Source: Candidatus Poseidoniaceae archaeon (lineage in GTDB: Archaea > Thermoplasmatota > Poseidoniia > Poseidoniales > Poseidoniaceae). From it: 25,297 nt of DNA. The position numbers and the translations under genes are program-made. Positions 23,155-25,297 of the stretch are shown here, one piece after another (positions within the stretch are counted from its first letter, which is position 1; each line of letters begins with the position of its first letter). The notes under the pieces were generated by a model. It was not told where the DNA came from and searched no databases. It saw only the letters and a program-made list of their open reading frames with translations. The stretch lies in assembly GCA_029250345.1 (NCBI GenBank), contig JAQXFL010000037.1:1-25297 (forward strand), written 5' to 3'.

Positions 23155-25297
23155 TCACAATTTGTTCAAGTCAAGCATGGTTGGTACAGCTCCATCTTGA
23201 GCGGCTTGCTGTTGCATCTCGTATTGCTTCCATTCAGGTACGGCCGCTGCCTCGGTCCAGCCAAGAGCCCGGGCTTCATCGAGTTGTCCGGCAGCCACAT
23301 AGTGGTCAATCCAAGCAAGGCGACGTTCCTCTTCTTCTGAGAAAGCAAGGTCCATCTTTACTTCTTGAGCGCGGCCAGCGGATGCTTTACGCTTCGAGGA
23401 AGCCTTTGCAACCTGAGCCACGAAAATGAGACCCAAGAGCAAGACAACCAAGCCGCCTAATGCCATGAACGTCATTGAGTCAGCGGATACACCGAAAGCA
23501 GAACCGCCACCATCGTCGGTATTGAGGTTCGGGTCACTGGTAATCGCGCACTTCACAGCATTGGGGCCAGTCAGCACACCGTTGGTGATTGCAGGATCCC
23601 ACGGACAGATGTCGTTGCTGTCTGCTCTGCCGTCACCATCACTGTCGGGGCAACCGTAGCCTTCGCTTTCTGAGAACGGTACAGAAGTTCCGAATTCCTT
23701 GCGGCATTCATCCGGTTGGAAAGCCGTTTCTGGGCCAAGAGGGCCGTCATCGCCGTCTGGGTCAAACACGCTGTTATCACCGAACCCATCACCGTCGAAA
23801 TCGTTCCATTGTGAAGGTTGGAATGGGAAAGCATCCGGTTGGTAAAAACTGGTTTGGTTATCGCCCCAGCCGTCGCCATCCATATCTGACCATTGGTCCG
23901 CGATGGTAGGGAAGGCGTCACCGGTCTGGTTGCGGATGGTGTATGTTTGACCTGGGTTGTCAAGGTCGGAGATGGTTTCGTTGAAGTAATCGTAATTGTC
24001 ACCCCAACCGTCGCCATCAGTATCTTGCCATTGGAGTGTATCGTAAGGGAAAACATCGTCTACATCTGCCCAACCGTCAAAGTCAGCATCTGGGCATCCA
24101 TGTCTGTTGTTTTCATACGATTTGCCGAAGACGTCAACGCAATCGTCGCCGCTTGGAACAGCGGTGTTGTCGCCCCAGCCGTCGCCATCAGCGTCTGCCC
24201 ACTGGAACGGGTCGTCAGGGAACACATCGACTGGGTCAACAAAGCCATCTTGATCGGTGTCTGTGCAACCGCGAGTGGCTGGGTCAAGAGAATTACCAGA
24301 GACTGTTGGGCACACATCGGAATTTCCTTCAGAAACTCCATCGCCGTCGGAATCAACAAAGTTATCGCCAAATCCATCGCCATCGGTATCTTCCCATTGC
24401 GTGCTGTCGTTCGGGAAAGCATCGCCGTTGAAACCGCCGGGGTTGTCACCATAGCCGTCGTTATCTGCATCAACCCACTGAGATGAATCGTCAGGGAAAG
24501 CATCTGGATTTGTGCCGTTTGGATTATCTCCACGGTTGTCTCCATCGCGATCAGCCCACTGTGTGCCATCGTTCGGGAACGGGTCGCCAGCATTCGAATA
24601 ACCGTCATCGTCCCAATCAGCACAACCAATCCGGTCTACGCTAGAGGTGCCAGCTTGGTTCGGACATTCATCAGCGTTGTTACCCGACTGATTGCTGCCA
24701 AATCCATCGTTGTCTTCATCGCACCATTGAGTAGGGTCATCCGGGAATGCGTCAGCGCCGTAGCAATCTGTTGTTGCCGGCCACCCAGCATCAGGGTCGG
24801 ACCAGCCATCGCCATCGGTGTCGAGGCAGCCGAGGCGGTCAAGTTGAGAGTCTCCCCAAACCGTCGGGCATCCGTCGGCTCGGTCGCTCATTTGTTCATC
24901 TCCAACCCAATCTCCATCGGTGTCAGCCCACTGAGTTCGATCAAGCGGGAAAGTGTCGATGCTGTTTGCAACCGATACGAGCAATCCAGGCCAGTTCTCG
25001 CCTCTGAAATCATCCCATGTGGCGTTGACGTAATTGTCGCCATAGCCATCACCATCAGTATCGTTCCATTGCGTGATATCGTTCGGGAAAGCATCACCTG
25101 ATTGGTTCATGTGAAGTTGTGCTCCGTTCACATCGAAGTAGTAATTGTCGCCGTAACCGTCGCCATCTGAGTCAGCCCATTGGAGAGGGTCAGCAGGGTA
25201 TTCATCGCCATCGTCCGACCAGCCATCGCCGTCTGCGTCCGGACAGCCGAAGCGGTCTTCAGTGGAAGTACCTGCAACCGCCACACAAGCATCAGGC
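23155..25297 (-). CDS. Giant calcium-repeat surface protein, C-terminal part (5' end outside window)
   Basis: The frame is open at the window edge, giving 713 visible residues. Most are aspartate-rich thrombospondin type 3-like units mixing DACxxxxGTSxxDRxGCxD with an abundant second module ending QWxDxDGDGxGDN (eleven copies, for example TQWEDTDGDGFGDN and LQWQDTDGDGWGDN). Near the C terminus there is one transmembrane helix (SMTFMALGGLVVLLLGLIFV) and a cytoplasmic tail of about 90 residues. The tail is mostly helical and charged (LAFSEEEERRLAWIDHYVAA, then GQLDEARALGWTEAAAVPEW), and ends in TMLDLNKL. It is predicted to be a calcium-binding surface rod. The GTG at 25284 is internal to the repeats, not a start. 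The membrane regulator follows 65 bp later on the same strand. Confidence 0.9.
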   Translation of the reverse strand, partial: PDACVAVAGTSTEDRFGCPDADGDGWSDDGDEYPADPLQWADSDGDGYGDNYYFDVNGAQLHMNQSGDAFPNDITQWNDTDGDGYGDNYVNATWDDFRGENWPGLLVSVANSIDTFPLDRTQWADTDGDWVGDEQMSDRADGCPTVWGDSQLDRLGCLDTDGDGWSDPDAGWPATTDCYGADAFPDDPTQWCDEDNDGFGSNQSGNNADECPNQAGTSSVDRIGCADWDDDGYSNAGDPFPNDGTQWADRDGDNRGDNPNGTNPDAFPDDSSQWVDADNDGYGDNPGGFNGDAFPNDSTQWEDTDGDGFGDNFVDSDGDGVSEGNSDVCPTVSGNSLDPATRGCTDTDQDGFVDPVDVFPDDPFQWADADGDGWGDNTAVPSGDDCVDVFGKSYENNRHGCPDADFDGWADVDDVFPYDTLQWQDTDGDGWGDNYDYFNETISDLDNPGQTYTIRNQTGDAFPTIADQWSDMDGDGWGDNQTSFYQPDAFPFQPSQWNDFDGDGFGDNSVFDPDGDDGPLGPETAFQPDECRKEFGTSVPFSESEGYGCPDSDGDGRADSNDICPWDPAITNGVLTGPNAVKCAITSDPNLNTDDGGGSAFGVSADSMTFMALGGLVVLLLGLIFVAQVAKASSKRKASAGRAQEVKMDLAFSEEEERRLAWIDHYVAAGQLDEARALGWTEAAAVPEWKQYEMQQQAAQDGAVPTMLDLNKL

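Noticed and set aside
23893..25101. Long + strand frames opposite the third surface protein
   Set aside because: Their repetitive Val/Ile-rich translation mirrors the TSP3-like repeats on the minus strand; no start signals.
1..25297. Insertion sequences, integrases, attachment sites or defence systems
   Set aside because: No transposase-, integrase- or nuclease-cluster-like genes and no terminal repeats were seen; the CDIN1-like gene sits in housekeeping context with no effector partners.

Overview
This 25.3-kb window is very probably archaeal, and best matches a planktonic Marine Group II euryarchaeon (Poseidoniales, Thermoplasmatota). The archaeal evidence is ribosomal protein S8e, SRP19, an MCT-1-like PUA protein, a pantoate kinase of the archaeal CoA route, an Lrp regulator, and TATA boxes centred about 23-28 nt upstream of start codons (leaderless transcription). 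The very large secreted proteins with acidic calcium-binding repeats and one C-terminal membrane anchor are typical of that lineage. The lineage call is inferred from gene content and style, not from a tree.

Layout. 1-2364 is housekeeping: the 3' end of a branched-chain aminotransferase, the S8e-SRP19 pair, an FAH-family enzyme and a divergent MCT-1/PUA protein. 2416-5627 holds two secreted proteins with PGF-CTERM-like tails, a small one and a three-FAS1-plus-cupredoxin protein. Between them lie a hypothetical gene and a 283-bp stretch with hairpins and a possible small ORF. 5681-8207 holds enolase, a divergent Lrp-type regulator, a 42-residue four-cysteine microprotein and a redoxin. 8289-11695 holds an unknown gene, pantoate kinase, a homologue of the eukaryotic nuclease CDIN1/C15orf41 (TPD family), and an unknown gene whose stop overlaps the CDIN1-like start. 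11777-16691 holds two giant tandem surface proteins (propeller plus thrombospondin type 3 repeats; anchor domain plus sixteen 22-residue aspartate-rich repeats). 16692-20490 holds a bacterial-type leucyl-tRNA synthetase and a divergent GHMP sugar kinase. 20474-25297 holds a membrane-spanning one-component transcription regulator and the 3' part of a third calcium-repeat surface protein.

The genes do not form one pathway. Two themes stand out. The first is an extensive cell-surface programme: six exported or membrane proteins using at least two anchoring modes. The second is extreme compaction. All six convergent gene pairs have zero spacing (four pairs, stop codon against stop codon) or overlap by exactly 17 bp (two pairs), so no intergenic terminator can exist at any of them.

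The leads I consider most worth following are the zero-gap convergent junctions, the extracellular-sensor/winged-helix membrane regulator, the archaeal CDIN1-like gene with its coupled partner, and the bacterial-type LeuRS.
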